DNA from: Azospirillum brasilense
GTDB taxonomy: Bacteria > Pseudomonadota > Alphaproteobacteria > Azospirillales > Azospirillaceae
Direction: 5' to 3'
Assembly (NCBI RefSeq): GCF_022023855.1
Contig: NZ_CP059450.1
Coordinates: 1,475,001 to 1,539,000, forward strand
Length of the DNA stretch: 64,000 nt
The translations under genes and the position numbers were made by a program. Shown piece by piece: positions 1-9,311 of the stretch. The notes under the pieces were generated by a model that worked only from the letters and a program-made list of their open reading frames with translations, had not been told where the DNA came from and ran no database searches. Position 1 is the first letter of the stretch. Each line of letters starts with the position of its first letter.

Positions 1-395
1 CGGCAAACTGGCCGTGGTCGTCATCGGGTTTTTGAAGGCCGGAGAAGCACAAACGATCGTTCGTGCCAGCGGAGGGTCAATCTAGCGCTTACGGCAGAGA
101 GCGTCAAGCCCTTTGTTTCGTATTCACCGAACCGCCTAGACCGCCTGGGGCGGAAAACGGATCGGCCAGCGCCCTGACCTCCACCCCTCCAGTCTTTCGG
201 GGCGCCTCCTCCGGACCGCGTCCGGCGAGGGAGGCGCTGTATAGGGCAGCGTCCGCAGCCGATCCAGCGAAAAGACTCGTTCAACAACAGATTCGATTCT
301 GAGCCGGGAGACAACAAAAGAGCGCGGCGGCTGGACAGGCCCCGGGCCGCGCCTTTATGGTTTTATCTCGAAACCGCAGGCACAGGGGAGCCGGC
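1..395. other. Intergenic region at the window edge, no supported gene
   Basis: No open reading frame here looks like a real protein; the short frames are Arg/Pro-rich shadows with no recognisable motif. A GC-rich hairpin lies near its end (322-352). The stretch probably holds the end of an upstream transcript and the promoter of the MarR gene that starts at 396. Confidence 0.5.
322..358 (+). terminator. Possible hairpin terminator
   Basis: The arms gcgcggc (322-328) and gccgcgc (346-352) are complementary and are followed by the T-rich stretch ctttatggtttt. The T-run is weak, so this is a tentative terminator of a gene lying outside the window. Confidence 0.3.
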
Positions 396-887
396 ATGCG
401 CCCAAGCGCGCGCGCGACCGCCGAGGTCATGGCGCAGGTTCTGCGGACGACCGCCAGCCTTGCCTTTGCCGATGGGCTGAACCCGGCCCAGTGGGCGGCG
501 CTGCGTTACTTCGCCCAGGCGAACGCGAGCGCCCGGAACGTCGTGGCCTTCGCCCGCCATCACGGGACGACCAAGGGTACGGCCAGCCAGACCATCGCGG
601 CCCTTCTGAAAAAGGATTTGCTGGAGCGCCACCCCAGCGAGACCGACCGCCGTTCCATCCGTTTGACCCTCACGACGCGGGGGCGGACCATGCTCGCCAA
701 CGATCCGCTGAACGAGCTGGTTGCGGCGATCGACGGTTTGGCGCCGGCCCAGCACGGCGCGCTGGCCGCGGGACTGGACGAGCTGTTGCGCACGCTGCTG
801 TCCCGCCGCACCGAGAGCGGGGGGCGCGATAGCGGCGCGCTGGGGGCCTCTGGTCATGCCGACCGCAACGGCGCCGCGGCGGACTGA
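396..887 (+). CDS. MarR-family winged-helix transcriptional regulator
   Basis: A 163-residue protein with the compact winged-helix layout of the MarR family. An N-terminal helical part (AEVMAQVLRTTAS) is followed by the helix-turn-helix around TKGTASQTIAALLKKDLLER and the wing SETDRRSIRLTLTTRGR, the most diagnostic piece. Such proteins act as dimeric DNA-binding regulators, often released by small phenolic ligands. The ATG at 396 is preferred to an in-frame GTG at 357 because it follows an aggggag ribosome-binding site by a few bases. A receiver-only protein follows 51 bp downstream on the same strand, so the two may be co-transcribed. Ligand and targets cannot be read from the sequence. Confidence 0.85.
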   Translation: MRPSARATAEVMAQVLRTTASLAFADGLNPAQWAALRYFAQANASARNVVAFARHHGTTKGTASQTIAALLKKDLLERHPSETDRRSIRLTLTTRGRTMLANDPLNELVAAIDGLAPAQHGALAAGLDELLRTLLSRRTESGGRDSGALGASGHADRNGAAAD

Positions 888-938
888 ACCGTCCGCGCCA
901 TCCGCACTTCACGCCATCGCATTGGGAGCGACGGAGCC

Positions 939-1340
939 ATGGCCCGAATTCTGGTGATCGACGACGTTCCGGCCTTCACGGCGCTGCTGCGCATGACGCT
1001 GGAGACGCAGGGCCACCATGTGGAGGAGGCCCATGATGGCCTGTCCGGCCTGTCCATGCTGGAGCGCGAGCCCTTCGATCTCGCCATCGTCGACATGATG
1101 ATGCCCGGCCTGGACGGGATCGAGCTGATCCGCCGCCTGCGCGCCCGCGACGCCTCCCATGCCCCAAGCGTCATCGCCCCGGCCATCATCGCCATGTCCG
1201 GCAGCACGGACGACTTCCCGGCGGCCTTCTCGCTGACTCTGTCGGCCATGCACGGCGCCAACCGCGTGCTCTACAAACCCTTCGACAACAGCGAGTTGAC
1301 CGCCGCCGTGGACGAGTTGCTGGCCGCCCGCGCCGCCTGA
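939..1340 (+). CDS. Single-domain response regulator (CheY-like receiver)
   Basis: A 133-residue stand-alone receiver domain. The acidic pair D8-D9 (VIDD), the phospho-acceptor D52 in LAIVDMMMPG and the conserved lysine in YKPF near residue 113 are all present. There is no output domain, so it should act by protein-protein contact or as a phosphate shuttle, as in CheY, Spo0F or DivK-type proteins. A slightly long insertion separates alpha-3 and beta-4 (ASHAPSVIAPAIIAMSG). No cognate kinase lies next to it; the nearest kinases are at 37-41 kb. Confidence 0.9.
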   Translation: MARILVIDDVPAFTALLRMTLETQGHHVEEAHDGLSGLSMLEREPFDLAIVDMMMPGLDGIELIRRLRARDASHAPSVIAPAIIAMSGSTDDFPAAFSLTLSAMHGANRVLYKPFDNSELTAAVDELLAARAA

Positions 1341-1509
1341 CGCCGCGGCATCGCCGCCACAGCGCGATCATTTTTGGCCGGTACGGGACTTCTTTTGCGC
1401 GTTCCGATCTTTCGCACACCCGCTGCGCTTGCGGTGGCCCTGTTTGCGCCGCATACAGACGCCGTCCCGGACGGACGGCGTCCGGCCCGACCCAGCCAGC
1501 GCGCGGACC

Positions 1510-3210
1510 ATGCACGACCCCAAACTGCTTTTCGACGTCCTGTTCCTGCTGCTGGCGGCGGTGGTGATCGTCCCCTTGTTCCAGGCGCTGCGCATCCCGG
1601 CGGTGCTCGGCTATCTGGTGGGCGGGGCGCTGCTGGGTCCGCACACACCGGGACCGGTGGTGGACATGGAGCTTCCCCAGGTCCTGTCCGAATTCGGGGT
1701 GGTCTTCCTCCTCTTCGCCATCGGGCTGGAGCTGCCTCTGTCGCGCCTGCGGGCGATGCGGCGCTACATCTTCGGGTTGGGGCTGATGCAGGTCGTCCTG
1801 ACCAGCGCCGCCATCGCCGCCGTCGCCTACGCGCTGGGCGAGAACGTGGCGGCGGCGCTGGTGATCGGCGGCATGCTGGCCTTCTCCTCCACCGCCACGG
1901 TGCTGAAGCTGCTGGTCGAGCGCGGGGAGACGGTGGCGCGCTTCGGGCGCGTGTCGGTCGCCGTGCTGATCTTCCAGGATCTGGCCGTCGTGCCGCTGCT
2001 GACCCTGCTGCCGCTGCTGGCCGGCGGCGACACCAGCATCCCCTGGGCGCTCGCCCTCGCCGGGGTCAAGGCCGTTGCGGCGATCGGCGCCATCATGCTG
2101 CTGGGCCGCTTCGTGGTACGACCGGTCTATCACTTCGTGGCCTCGGCGAAGAGTCCGGAGGTCTTCACGGCGACCAACCTGCTGGTCGTCCTGGCGGTCG
2201 CCTGGCTGACGGCGGAGGCCGGCATGTCGATGGCGCTGGGCGCCTTCCTGGCCGGCATGCTGATGGCCGACACCGCCTACCGCCATCAGGTGGAGGCCGA
2301 CATCGAGCCGTTCCGCGGCCTGCTGCTCGGCCTGTTCTTCATGACGGTGGGAATGACGCTGGACCTGCCGGCTATGCTCCGGCGCGCCGACGACATCCTG
2401 ATGGTGACCGCGGCGCTGCTGGTCGGGAAGAGCATCCTGCTGTTCCTGCTCTGCCGCCTGTCGGGGCTCGGGCTGGCGACGTCGCTGCGCATCGGGCTGC
2501 TGCTGTCGCAGGGCGGCGAGTTCGCCTTCGTGCTGATCGGCAAGGCGACGCGGCTCGCGGTGCTGGAGGGCGAGACGGGGCTGCTGCTGTCCTCCTGCGT
2601 GGCGCTCAGCATGGCGGTGACGCCGCTGGTCGGCGCCATCGCCCAGCGGCTGGCTCAGAGGGTCGAGGCCCACTACGGCGCCGAGGCCTTCGGGGTGGAG
2701 ACCAGCGACATCACCGGCCATGTGCTGATCGCCGGCTATGGCCGGGTCGGGCGCGCCGTCGCCCGGCTGCTGCGCACCCACGACATTCCCTATGTCGCGC
2801 TGGACCTCGACCCGCAGCGGGTGGCGGCGGCGCGGGCCGAGGGGCTGCCGGTCTATTACGGCGATTCCAGCCAGATCGGCGTGCTGCGCGCCGCCGGGAT
2901 CGAGCGGGCGCGGGCCGCGGTCATCACCGTCAACCGCCCTGACATGGCGGAGCGCGCCGTGGAGGCCATCCGCCGGGCCGCCCCGCGCTTGGCCATCGCC
3001 GCCCGCGCCCATGATCTCGACCGCGGCGCGCGGCTGAAAATGGCCGGGGCCAGCTCCGTGGTGCCGGAGACGCTGGAAGCCAGCCTGCAACTGGCCAGCC
3101 TCGTGCTGCGCACCGCCGGGGTGGACGCCGAGACCATCGACCAGAGCCTGAAGAGCGTCCGCGACCGCGGCTACGACGCGCTCAGCGAACCCGCCGAGCA
3201 GAACGACTGA
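1510..3210 (+). CDS. CPA2-family cation/proton antiporter with RCK (TrkA-N) domain, KefB/KefC-like
   Basis: A 566-residue inner-membrane protein. The N-terminal two thirds (about residues 5-385) is a Na+/H+-exchanger fold with many hydrophobic segments, including IPAVLGYLVGGALLGPH near the start and FLLFAIGLELPLSRL. The C-terminal part is a TrkA-N/RCK domain with the Rossmann motif GYGRVG at residues 409-414 and a downstream acidic strand (VALDLDP), expected to bind NAD(H). Homologues exchange K+ or Na+ for protons and are gated by nucleotide or glutathione adducts. The ATG at 1510 was chosen because the extra 27 upstream residues in frame are non-conserved and Arg-rich. The stop is nearly adjacent to the stop of the convergent gene at 3220. 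Confidence 0.88.
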   Translation: MHDPKLLFDVLFLLLAAVVIVPLFQALRIPAVLGYLVGGALLGPHTPGPVVDMELPQVLSEFGVVFLLFAIGLELPLSRLRAMRRYIFGLGLMQVVLTSAAIAAVAYALGENVAAALVIGGMLAFSSTATVLKLLVERGETVARFGRVSVAVLIFQDLAVVPLLTLLPLLAGGDTSIPWALALAGVKAVAAIGAIMLLGRFVVRPVYHFVASAKSPEVFTATNLLVVLAVAWLTAEAGMSMALGAFLAGMLMADTAYRHQVEADIEPFRGLLLGLFFMTVGMTLDLPAMLRRADDILMVTAALLVGKSILLFLLCRLSGLGLATSLRIGLLLSQGGEFAFVLIGKATRLAVLEGETGLLLSSCVALSMAVTPLVGAIAQRLAQRVEAHYGAEAFGVETSDITGHVLIAGYGRVGRAVARLLRTHDIPYVALDLDPQRVAAARAEGLPVYYGDSSQIGVLRAAGIERARAAVITVNRPDMAERAVEAIRRAAPRLAIAARAHDLDRGARLKMAGASSVVPETLEASLQLASLVLRTAGVDAETIDQSLKSVRDRGYDALSEPAEQND

Positions 3211-3219
3211 GCGGTTGCG

Positions 3220-4959
3220 TCAGCGCTCCACCCGCCACAGGTCGAACACGGTGCCGCGGTAAACCTCCTCCGCGCCCGGCGGCGGTTTCAGCCCGGCCGC
3301 GTGGAAGACGTTGGAGAACATCACCAGCACGTAATCGTACTTGTCCCGCCAGCCGATGTAGTGCGGGCAGGGCTCGACATGATCGCGCAGGGTCGCCTCT
3401 TCGGGACGGGAGAGCAGGCGGACATCCACCGGAACCCCCTCGTAGATCGCCATGCAGCGGTCGCGGTAGGGCTGGGTCACCGTCAGCGGCTGCTTGCCGG
3501 GGTGGCTGAACAGGGTCGGGACGAAGGCGCGCCGCTCCACGGTGATCAGCGACGGCAGATGGATGAGGCTGGGCAAAGCGACCAGCGCATGCCGCCAGGG
3601 CGGCTGGGTGAGCAGGAACTCCCGCGTGTTGCAGCAGCCGGCCTCCTGCCCCGCCCAGGCGATCAGGACGGACCGTCCGGGCTCGATCCGCTCCATGGCG
3701 CGGCGCAGGTCGGCCACATCGTCCTCATAGGCCAGCCAGTTGAGCGTCAGCACGCCGGTCCGCACCGTCAGCAGAGCGAGCAGCCCGGCGGCGAAGGCCG
3801 CCGCGGCGCGGGCGCTGGGAAAACGGATGTCGGTGCCGGCCACCAGCAGGAAGGCCGCCAGAATCCAGAAGCGGATCGACACGAAATAGGTGCCGAAGAA
3901 GGGGTCGGGCACGACGAAGAAGGCCAAAACGAACAGCCCCACCGCCAGCATCATCGCCGGCGCGGCGCGCAGCCAGCCCGCCAGACGCGCCGCCACCATG
4001 CCGCCGAGGATCAGCAGCAGGGTCGCCACATCAAGCAGCGTGTTGTAGTTCAGGACCGGAGCCAGCATGTCGTGCAGCCGATAACGCCACTGCTTCAGCT
4101 CGGTCAGCTTCTTCAGCCGCCAGTAGATTTCCTTCAGCAGCAGGACCGGCGTGCTGTCCCGCGCGCCCACCGCCGCCGCGTCGGACTGGAGGAGGTGCGT
4201 TCCCACCGTGCCGGCGAACAGCGCCACGGGAAGGGCGAGCAGCGCGGTGAAGCGCAGGGCGTCGCGCCCGAGATTGGCGAGCGTCAGCGGCTTTCGCCCC
4301 TGCCCCACGTATTTCACCGCCTCCACCGCGAACAGGCAGAGCAGGAAGGAGCCGAGCACGATGGCGTGGGCGAAATAGAGGAACAAGGCGCAGCCCATGC
4401 CCACAGGCACCTGCCAACGCCGCCCCGCCAGCGCGATCCACAGCGACAGCCCGACCAGCAGGAAGCCGAAGCCGAGCGAAAAGCTCATGAAGCCGCCGAT
4501 CAGCGTGGCGTTGTGGATGAACAGCGCGCCGCACAGCGGCCACAGGCTCCACCGCCCGAACAGCGTGCGGTTCAGCAGCATCGCCCCGAACAGGGTGAGC
4601 AGCCCGGCCAGCGCCATGTAGACGCGCCCGGCGACATACAGAGGCAGCACGCTGGCGAGCGGCAGCATCACCGCCTCCATCAGCAGGTTCGGGACCGGCG
4701 TCAGGGAGGCCGTGTAATGGTCGGCCAGGAAGGGGTCTGACCGGACATGCAGCAGCACGTCCACCCGCGCCAGATGGTTCGGGTAGTCGAGCAGCGGCGG
4801 CATCTCCACCAGGATGAGCGGCAGCAGAAGCAGCGCCAGGATCACCGGCAGCGTGAGCGCCAGCGGCGGCGACCAGGCTCCAGCCCCGGCGTCCGTCCGC
4901 AGGGCGGCGGAGCCGGTGGCCTGCGACAGTCCTGAATGGTCCACCGGTGCCTCCTGCAT
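3220..4959 (-). CDS. Polytopic membrane protein, possible GT-C type glycosyltransferase
   Basis: About 579 residues with roughly 10-12 hydrophobic segments and a soluble C-terminal part of about 150 residues. An early periplasmic loop carries acidic and polar residues (LLDYPNHLARVDVLL) just after the first membrane segment. That arrangement recalls the first-loop acidic motif of lipid-linked-sugar GT-C transferases, but I cannot name the family with certainty. The C-terminal region has a possible cysteine pair (GCCN). The ATG at 4959 is used; an in-frame TTG at 5013 would add 18 residues but has no ribosome-binding site. It is convergent with the antiporter and divergent from nothing obvious. 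Substrate unknown. Confidence 0.65.
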   Translation of the reverse strand: MQEAPVDHSGLSQATGSAALRTDAGAGAWSPPLALTLPVILALLLLPLILVEMPPLLDYPNHLARVDVLLHVRSDPFLADHYTASLTPVPNLLMEAVMLPLASVLPLYVAGRVYMALAGLLTLFGAMLLNRTLFGRWSLWPLCGALFIHNATLIGGFMSFSLGFGFLLVGLSLWIALAGRRWQVPVGMGCALFLYFAHAIVLGSFLLCLFAVEAVKYVGQGRKPLTLANLGRDALRFTALLALPVALFAGTVGTHLLQSDAAAVGARDSTPVLLLKEIYWRLKKLTELKQWRYRLHDMLAPVLNYNTLLDVATLLLILGGMVAARLAGWLRAAPAMMLAVGLFVLAFFVVPDPFFGTYFVSIRFWILAAFLLVAGTDIRFPSARAAAAFAAGLLALLTVRTGVLTLNWLAYEDDVADLRRAMERIEPGRSVLIAWAGQEAGCCNTREFLLTQPPWRHALVALPSLIHLPSLITVERRAFVPTLFSHPGKQPLTVTQPYRDRCMAIYEGVPVDVRLLSRPEEATLRDHVEPCPHYIGWRDKYDYVLVMFSNVFHAAGLKPPPGAEEVYRGTVFDLWRVER

Positions 4960-5152
4960 TGGGTGCAATGCGGAAGGCTCAACACATCCACCGTCCGCAT
5001 CGCCAGAAGGCAATGGCGTTACGATTCGGCGTTGGACTTAGTCCATGGCCCCGACGGGGCAGGCCCCATGGCCCGCCGGGACTCCATCGGCATGAGGGCG
5101 GGAGCCCTCCCCGCCCCTTTTCGAGGATAGGCCGGGCTTCGTCAGGCTGCCG

Positions 5153-6193
5153 TCACGGCTGCGGGAAGACACGGGCGCGGGCGATGTGGACGGCGCACTG
5201 GTCGCCGGGGCGCAGGCCCAGGGCGGACAGGCGCTCGCGGTCCATCTCGGCTTCCAGCGGCAGGCCGGCGAGGTCGATCTCGATCCGCGCGTCCGGTCCC
5301 ACCACATGAATGCCCGACACCCGGCCCGGTCCCGCGGCGCTGGGGCTCAGCCCCAGATCGTGCGGGCGCACATAGGCGATGGCCGGGCCGCGGACCGTGC
5401 CGTCGGCGGGGATGGACAAAGCCCCGTTGGCCGTCCGCGCCACCCCGTCCGCCACCACGCAGTCGAAGCGGTTCACCTGCCCGAGGAACTCGTAGACGAA
5501 GGCGGAGGCCGGACGGTCGTAGACCTCCGCCGGGCTGCCCACCTGCTCGATCCGTCCCTGGCTCATCACCACCACGCGGTCTGCCAACTCCAGCGCCTCC
5601 TCCTGGTCGTGGGTGACGAAGACGGAGGTGATGTGGATGTCCTCGTGCAGCTTGCGCAGCCAGCGCCGCAACTCCTTGCGCACCTTGGCGTCGAGCGCAC
5701 CGAACGGTTCGTCGAGCAGCAGCACCTTCGGCTCAATGGCCAGCGCGCGGGCCAGCGCCACGCGCTGCCGCTGCCCGCCGGAGAGCTGAGCCGGGTAGCG
5801 GTCGGCGAAATGGGCGAGCTGGACCAGCTCCAGCAGCTCCATGACCCGCCGCTTGATCTCGGTCGAGGCCGGGCGCTGGCCGCGCGGCCGCACCTTCATC
5901 CCGAAGGCCACATTCTCGAAGACGGTCATGTGGCGGAACAGCGCATAGTGCTGGAAGACGAAGCCGACCTGCCGCTCGCGCGGGGTGAGGCTCAGCGCCT
6001 CTTCCCCGTTGAGCAGGAGGCTGCCGGAATCGGCGAACTCCAGCCCCGCCATGATGCGCAGCAGGGTCGTCTTGCCCGAGCCCGACGGGCCGAGCAGGGC
6101 CAGAAGCTCGCCGGAACGGACTTCGAGGTCCACCGCATCGAGCGCGCGGAAACTGCCGAATTGCTTGGTGATGCCGGAAACCTGGATCGCCAT
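5153..6193 (-). CDS. cysA: Sulfate/thiosulfate ABC transporter ATP-binding protein CysA
   Basis: A 346-residue ABC ATPase. The Walker A motif GPSGSGKTT is at residues 35-43, the Q-loop in FVFQHYALF, the signature LSGGQRQRV and Walker B with LLLDEPFGALDAKVR. The C-terminal 110 residues form the TOBE-like regulatory extension typical of CysA/MalK-type subunits. It powers import of sulfate or thiosulfate through CysT-CysW. It is the last gene of the operon, 13 bp after cysW. The only operon-level oddity is that the cysT partner upstream is frameshifted, which would leave this ATPase without its full permease. Confidence 0.95.
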   Translation of the reverse strand: MAIQVSGITKQFGSFRALDAVDLEVRSGELLALLGPSGSGKTTLLRIMAGLEFADSGSLLLNGEEALSLTPRERQVGFVFQHYALFRHMTVFENVAFGMKVRPRGQRPASTEIKRRVMELLELVQLAHFADRYPAQLSGGQRQRVALARALAIEPKVLLLDEPFGALDAKVRKELRRWLRKLHEDIHITSVFVTHDQEEALELADRVVVMSQGRIEQVGSPAEVYDRPASAFVYEFLGQVNRFDCVVADGVARTANGALSIPADGTVRGPAIAYVRPHDLGLSPSAAGPGRVSGIHVVGPDARIEIDLAGLPLEAEMDRERLSALGLRPGDQCAVHIARARVFPQP

Positions 6194-6206
6194 GACGTGC
6201 GTCGCC

Positions 6207-7067
6207 TCAATGCCGGGTGGCCGCCAGCTCAGCCCCGAAGCGCCATTCCAGCACCGTCTTCACGACCAGCGTGACGAGGGCGAGCATGGCCAGCACCGAG
6301 GCCACCGCGAAGGCAGCGACCAAATTGTATTCGTTGTAGAGAATCTCGACATGCAGGGGCATCGTGTTGGTCTCGCCCCGGATGTGGCCGGACACCACCG
6401 ACACCGCGCCGAACTCGCCCATCGCGCGGGCGTTGCACAGCAGGACGCCGTACAGCAGACCCCATTTGATGTTGGGCAGGGTGACGCGCCAGAAGGTCTG
6501 CCAGCCGGACGCGCCCAGCACCAGCGCCGCCTCCTCCTCCTCGTTGCCCTGCTCCTGCATCAGCGGGATCAGCTCGCGGGCGACGAATGGGAAGGTGACG
6601 AAGACGGTGGCGAGCACCAGACCCGGCACGGCGAAGATGATCTGGATGCCCTGCGACTTCAGGAACGGCCCCATCAGCCCGTGCAGACCGAACAGCAGCA
6701 CGTAGATCAGGCCGGAGATCACCGGCGACACCGAAAACGGCAGGTCGATCAGCGTGATCAGCACGTCCTTGCCGCGGAAGTCGAACTTGGCGATGCACCA
6801 GGACGCCGCCACCCCGAAGAGGAGGTTCATCGGCACGGCGATGGCCGCGACGATCAGCGTCAGCTTGATCGCCGCCACCGCGTCCGGCTCCACCAGCGCC
6901 GCCCAGTAGGCGTCCGTGCCGCGGCGCAGCGCCTCGACGAAGACCGCGACCAGCGGCAGGACCAGGAACAGCAGCAGGAAGGCCAGCGCCGTGGCGATCA
7001 GAAGCCCCTTCACCCAGCGGCTGTCGGCCAGCGCCGGGGTGAAGCCAACGGCTTTCTTAGCGAGCAT
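6207..7067 (-). CDS. cysW: Sulfate ABC transporter permease CysW
   Basis: A 286-residue inner-membrane permease with about six hydrophobic segments. The cytoplasmic EAA loop that docks on CysA is seen in EEEEAALVLGASGWQTFWRV, followed by LPNIKWGLLYG. The segment RAMGEFGAVSVVSGHIRGET is characteristic of CysW. It forms a heterodimeric channel with CysT for sulfate/thiosulfate uptake. The start codon overlaps the 3' end of cysT (stop at 7057), consistent with translational coupling in the order binding protein, cysT, cysW, cysA. Confidence 0.95.
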   Translation of the reverse strand: MLAKKAVGFTPALADSRWVKGLLIATALAFLLLFLVLPLVAVFVEALRRGTDAYWAALVEPDAVAAIKLTLIVAAIAVPMNLLFGVAASWCIAKFDFRGKDVLITLIDLPFSVSPVISGLIYVLLFGLHGLMGPFLKSQGIQIIFAVPGLVLATVFVTFPFVARELIPLMQEQGNEEEEAALVLGASGWQTFWRVTLPNIKWGLLYGVLLCNARAMGEFGAVSVVSGHIRGETNTMPLHVEILYNEYNLVAAFAVASVLAMLALVTLVVKTVLEWRFGAELAATRH

Positions 7068-7940
7068 GGCGGGACCTCATCCAGGCTTGCAGCAGGTTCA
7101 GGGCCAGCAGCAGCACGAAGGACGCCATCAGCATCAGCACGCCGACCGCGGCGGCGCCGGCATAGTCGTACTGCTCCAGCTTGATGACGATCAGCAGCGG
7201 AATGATTTCCGACAGGCCGGGGATGTTGCCAGCGATGAAGATCACCGAGCCGTATTCCCCCACCCCGCGGGCGAAGGCCAGCGCGAAGCCGGTCAGCAGA
7301 GCCGGCAGAAGCGCCGGGAACACCACCCGCCGGAAGGACTGCCAGCGCGTGGCGCCCAGCGCTGCGGCGGCCTCCTCCTCCTCCGGCGGCAGATCCTGGA
7401 GGATCGGCTGGTGCGCACCACGAAGGGCAGGCCGATGAAGGTCAGGGCGATGGCGATGCCCAGCGGCGTGAAGGCCACCCTCAGCCCGAACCACTCCATC
7501 AGCAGGGAGCCGATCCAGCCGTTGGGCGCGTAGAGCGCGCTGAGCGCGATGCCGGCCACCGCGGTGGGCAGAGCGAAGGGCAGGTCCACCAGCGCGTCGA
7601 CGATCCGGTCGCCGGGGAAGCGGTAGCGCACCAGCACCCAGGCGACGATGAAGCCGAAGACGGCGTTGATCGCGGCGGCGGCCAGCGACAGCCCGAAGCT
7701 GACCTTGAAGGCGGCCAGGACGCGCGGCGTCAGCACCGCGTCCCAGAAGCCGGACCAGCCCAGCCCCGCCGCCTTCAGCGCCAGCGCGGCCAGCGGCAGC
7801 AGGACGATCAGGGACAGATAGGTCAGCGTGAATCCCAGCGTCAGCCCGAAGCCGGGCAGGACACTGGGTTTTCGAAGAACGCTCAACACCGTGCCCCCCG
7901 TATTGGGAAGCACGGCGTCGCTGGTGGTTGCCGCGACCAC
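7057..7940 (-). pseudogene. cysT: Sulfate ABC transporter permease CysT, interrupted by a frameshift near 7410
   Basis: The N-terminal 190 or so residues are read from a GTG at 7940 and run in frame to GLPFVVRT. The rest of the protein (ILQDLPPEEEEAAAALG through the end at 7057) continues in another frame. Homologous CysT proteins read RTVQPxLxDL at this point. Here acc is followed directly by ag-ccg-atc, which fits the loss of four bases (gtgc on the coding strand). Read straight through, the product would end after a scrambled Arg-rich tail and lack the EAA loop. The GTG start lies 4 bp after the binding-protein stop. Either sulfate uptake by this operon is broken, or this is a sequencing or assembly error; the intact flanking genes favour an error or a very recent mutation. 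Confidence 0.88.
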
Positions 7941-7943
7941 GGG

Positions 7944-8996
7944 TCAGCGGCCCTTCTGATAGATCTGGTCGAAGACGCCGCCATCCGCGAAATGCTTCTC
8001 CTGCGCCGTACGCCAGCCCCCGAAGGAACCGTCGATGGTCACAAGCTTAACATTCGGGAAGCGATCCGCATACCGCGCAGCGACCTCCGGCAGGCGCGGG
8101 CGGTAGAAGTTCTTCGCCGCGATCTCCTGCGCTTCGGGGGTATAGAGGAAGTTCAGGTAGGCTTCCGCCGCCTTGCGGGTTCCCTTGCGGTCGACCACCG
8201 AATCGACGACCGTAACCGGCGGCTCCGCCAGGATCGACAGCGACGGCACGACGATGTCGAACTTGTCGGCGCCGAACTCCTGAAGCGACAGGAAGGCCTC
8301 GTTCTCCCAGGCCAGCAGGACGTCGCCGAGCTGCCGCTGGGTGAAGGTGACGGTGGAGCCGCGGGCGCCGCTGTCCAGCACCGGCACGTTCTTGAACAGG
8401 TCGGCGACGAACTGCTTGGCCTTGGCTTCGTCGTTGCCGTTCTTCTCCAGCGAATAGGCCCAGGCGGCCAAATAGTTCCAGCGCGCCCCGCCCGAGGTCT
8501 TCGGATTCGGCGTGATGACCTGGACGCCCGGCTTCAGCAGGTCGTCCCAGTCCTTGATCTGCTTCGGGTTGCCCTTGCGAACCAGGAAGACGATGGTCGA
8601 GGTGTAGGGAGAACTGTTGTTCGGCAGGCGCGTCTGCCACGTCTTCGGCAGGGCGCCGGAGTCGGCGATGGCGTCGATGTCGTAGGCCAGCGCCAGCGTC
8701 ACCACGTCGGCGTCCAGCCCGTCGATGACCGAGCGCGCCTGCTTGCCCGACCCGCCGTGCGACTGCTTGACGGTCACCGTCTGGCCGTTTTCCGCCTGCC
8801 ATTTCTTGGCGAACGCCTTGTTGAACTCCACATAGAACTCACGGGTGGGGTCGTAGGAGACGTTCAGCAGCGTGGTCTGCGCCTTGGCAGGCGCGATGGT
8901 CAGCATGGCGAGGGCGACACCCGCGGCCATTGCGGACAGCCGGCCTACGGAGAGCCGGTTCGCGCGGAGCGCGGAGAGCCGATCACGAAACGACAT
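7944..8996 (-). CDS. sbp: Periplasmic sulfate-binding protein (Sbp/CysP family)
   Basis: A 350-residue exported binding protein. The signal peptide spans about residues 1-40, with a hydrophobic core MAAGVALAMLTIAPAKA and probable cleavage before QTTLLNVSYD. Family landmarks include LNVSYDPTREFY at the start of the mature protein, KQSHGGSGKQARSV (sulfate-coordinating region), and ITPNPKTSGGARWNYLAAW. It captures sulfate and delivers it to CysTW. It is the first gene of the operon; the 315-bp AT-richer gap upstream should contain the operon promoter. Confidence 0.94.
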   Translation of the reverse strand: MSFRDRLSALRANRLSVGRLSAMAAGVALAMLTIAPAKAQTTLLNVSYDPTREFYVEFNKAFAKKWQAENGQTVTVKQSHGGSGKQARSVIDGLDADVVTLALAYDIDAIADSGALPKTWQTRLPNNSSPYTSTIVFLVRKGNPKQIKDWDDLLKPGVQVITPNPKTSGGARWNYLAAWAYSLEKNGNDEAKAKQFVADLFKNVPVLDSGARGSTVTFTQRQLGDVLLAWENEAFLSLQEFGADKFDIVVPSLSILAEPPVTVVDSVVDRKGTRKAAEAYLNFLYTPEAQEIAAKNFYRPRLPEVAARYADRFPNVKLVTIDGSFGGWRTAQEKHFADGGVFDQIYQKGR

Positions 8997-9311
8997 GGCA
9001 CACTCCCTCGGTATGGTTCATTGAGGCACCGGCCCTGGAGGCCACGCACCGCACCGTTGTTTACAAAGCCGGCCATTGCACCGGATCGACTGGGCCGTAT
9101 TCACATACTTTATAATGTATATGCAATATCCATTTGCCTCCTAGAGTTTGCATGATTCCGGGAAGGCTGCAAGGCTGTTTTTTGTCATTCTCCACATCAC
9201 AGCGAGACAATTTCACATAATTTTGTGAAATGTGATGCGTTGGATCAGGCTGGAAGCGATGCGTCGGATCGCTATCATGCGCGCCCTCTCCGCCTCCTGT
9301 CCCGAACGGCC
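8997..9311. promoter_or_regulatory. Divergent intergenic region, AT-rich, with a nested inverted repeat
   Basis: It separates the sulfate operon (minus strand) from the DUF1612/HTH gene (plus strand). The stretch 9100-9240 is much AT-richer than its surroundings and includes a TATAAT-like hexamer at 9111. An inner inverted repeat (atttcaca, 9210-9217, with tgtgaaat, 9224-9231) is flanked by an outer one (catcaca, 9195-9201, with tgtgatg, 9231-9237). This looks like an operator for a dimeric regulator; exact promoters cannot be fixed by eye. Confidence 0.5.

Noticed and set aside
1186..3090. 634-residue open frame on the minus strand
   Set aside because: Antisense shadow of the antiporter gene, extremely rich in Gln, Arg and His, typical of reading high-GC codons backwards.
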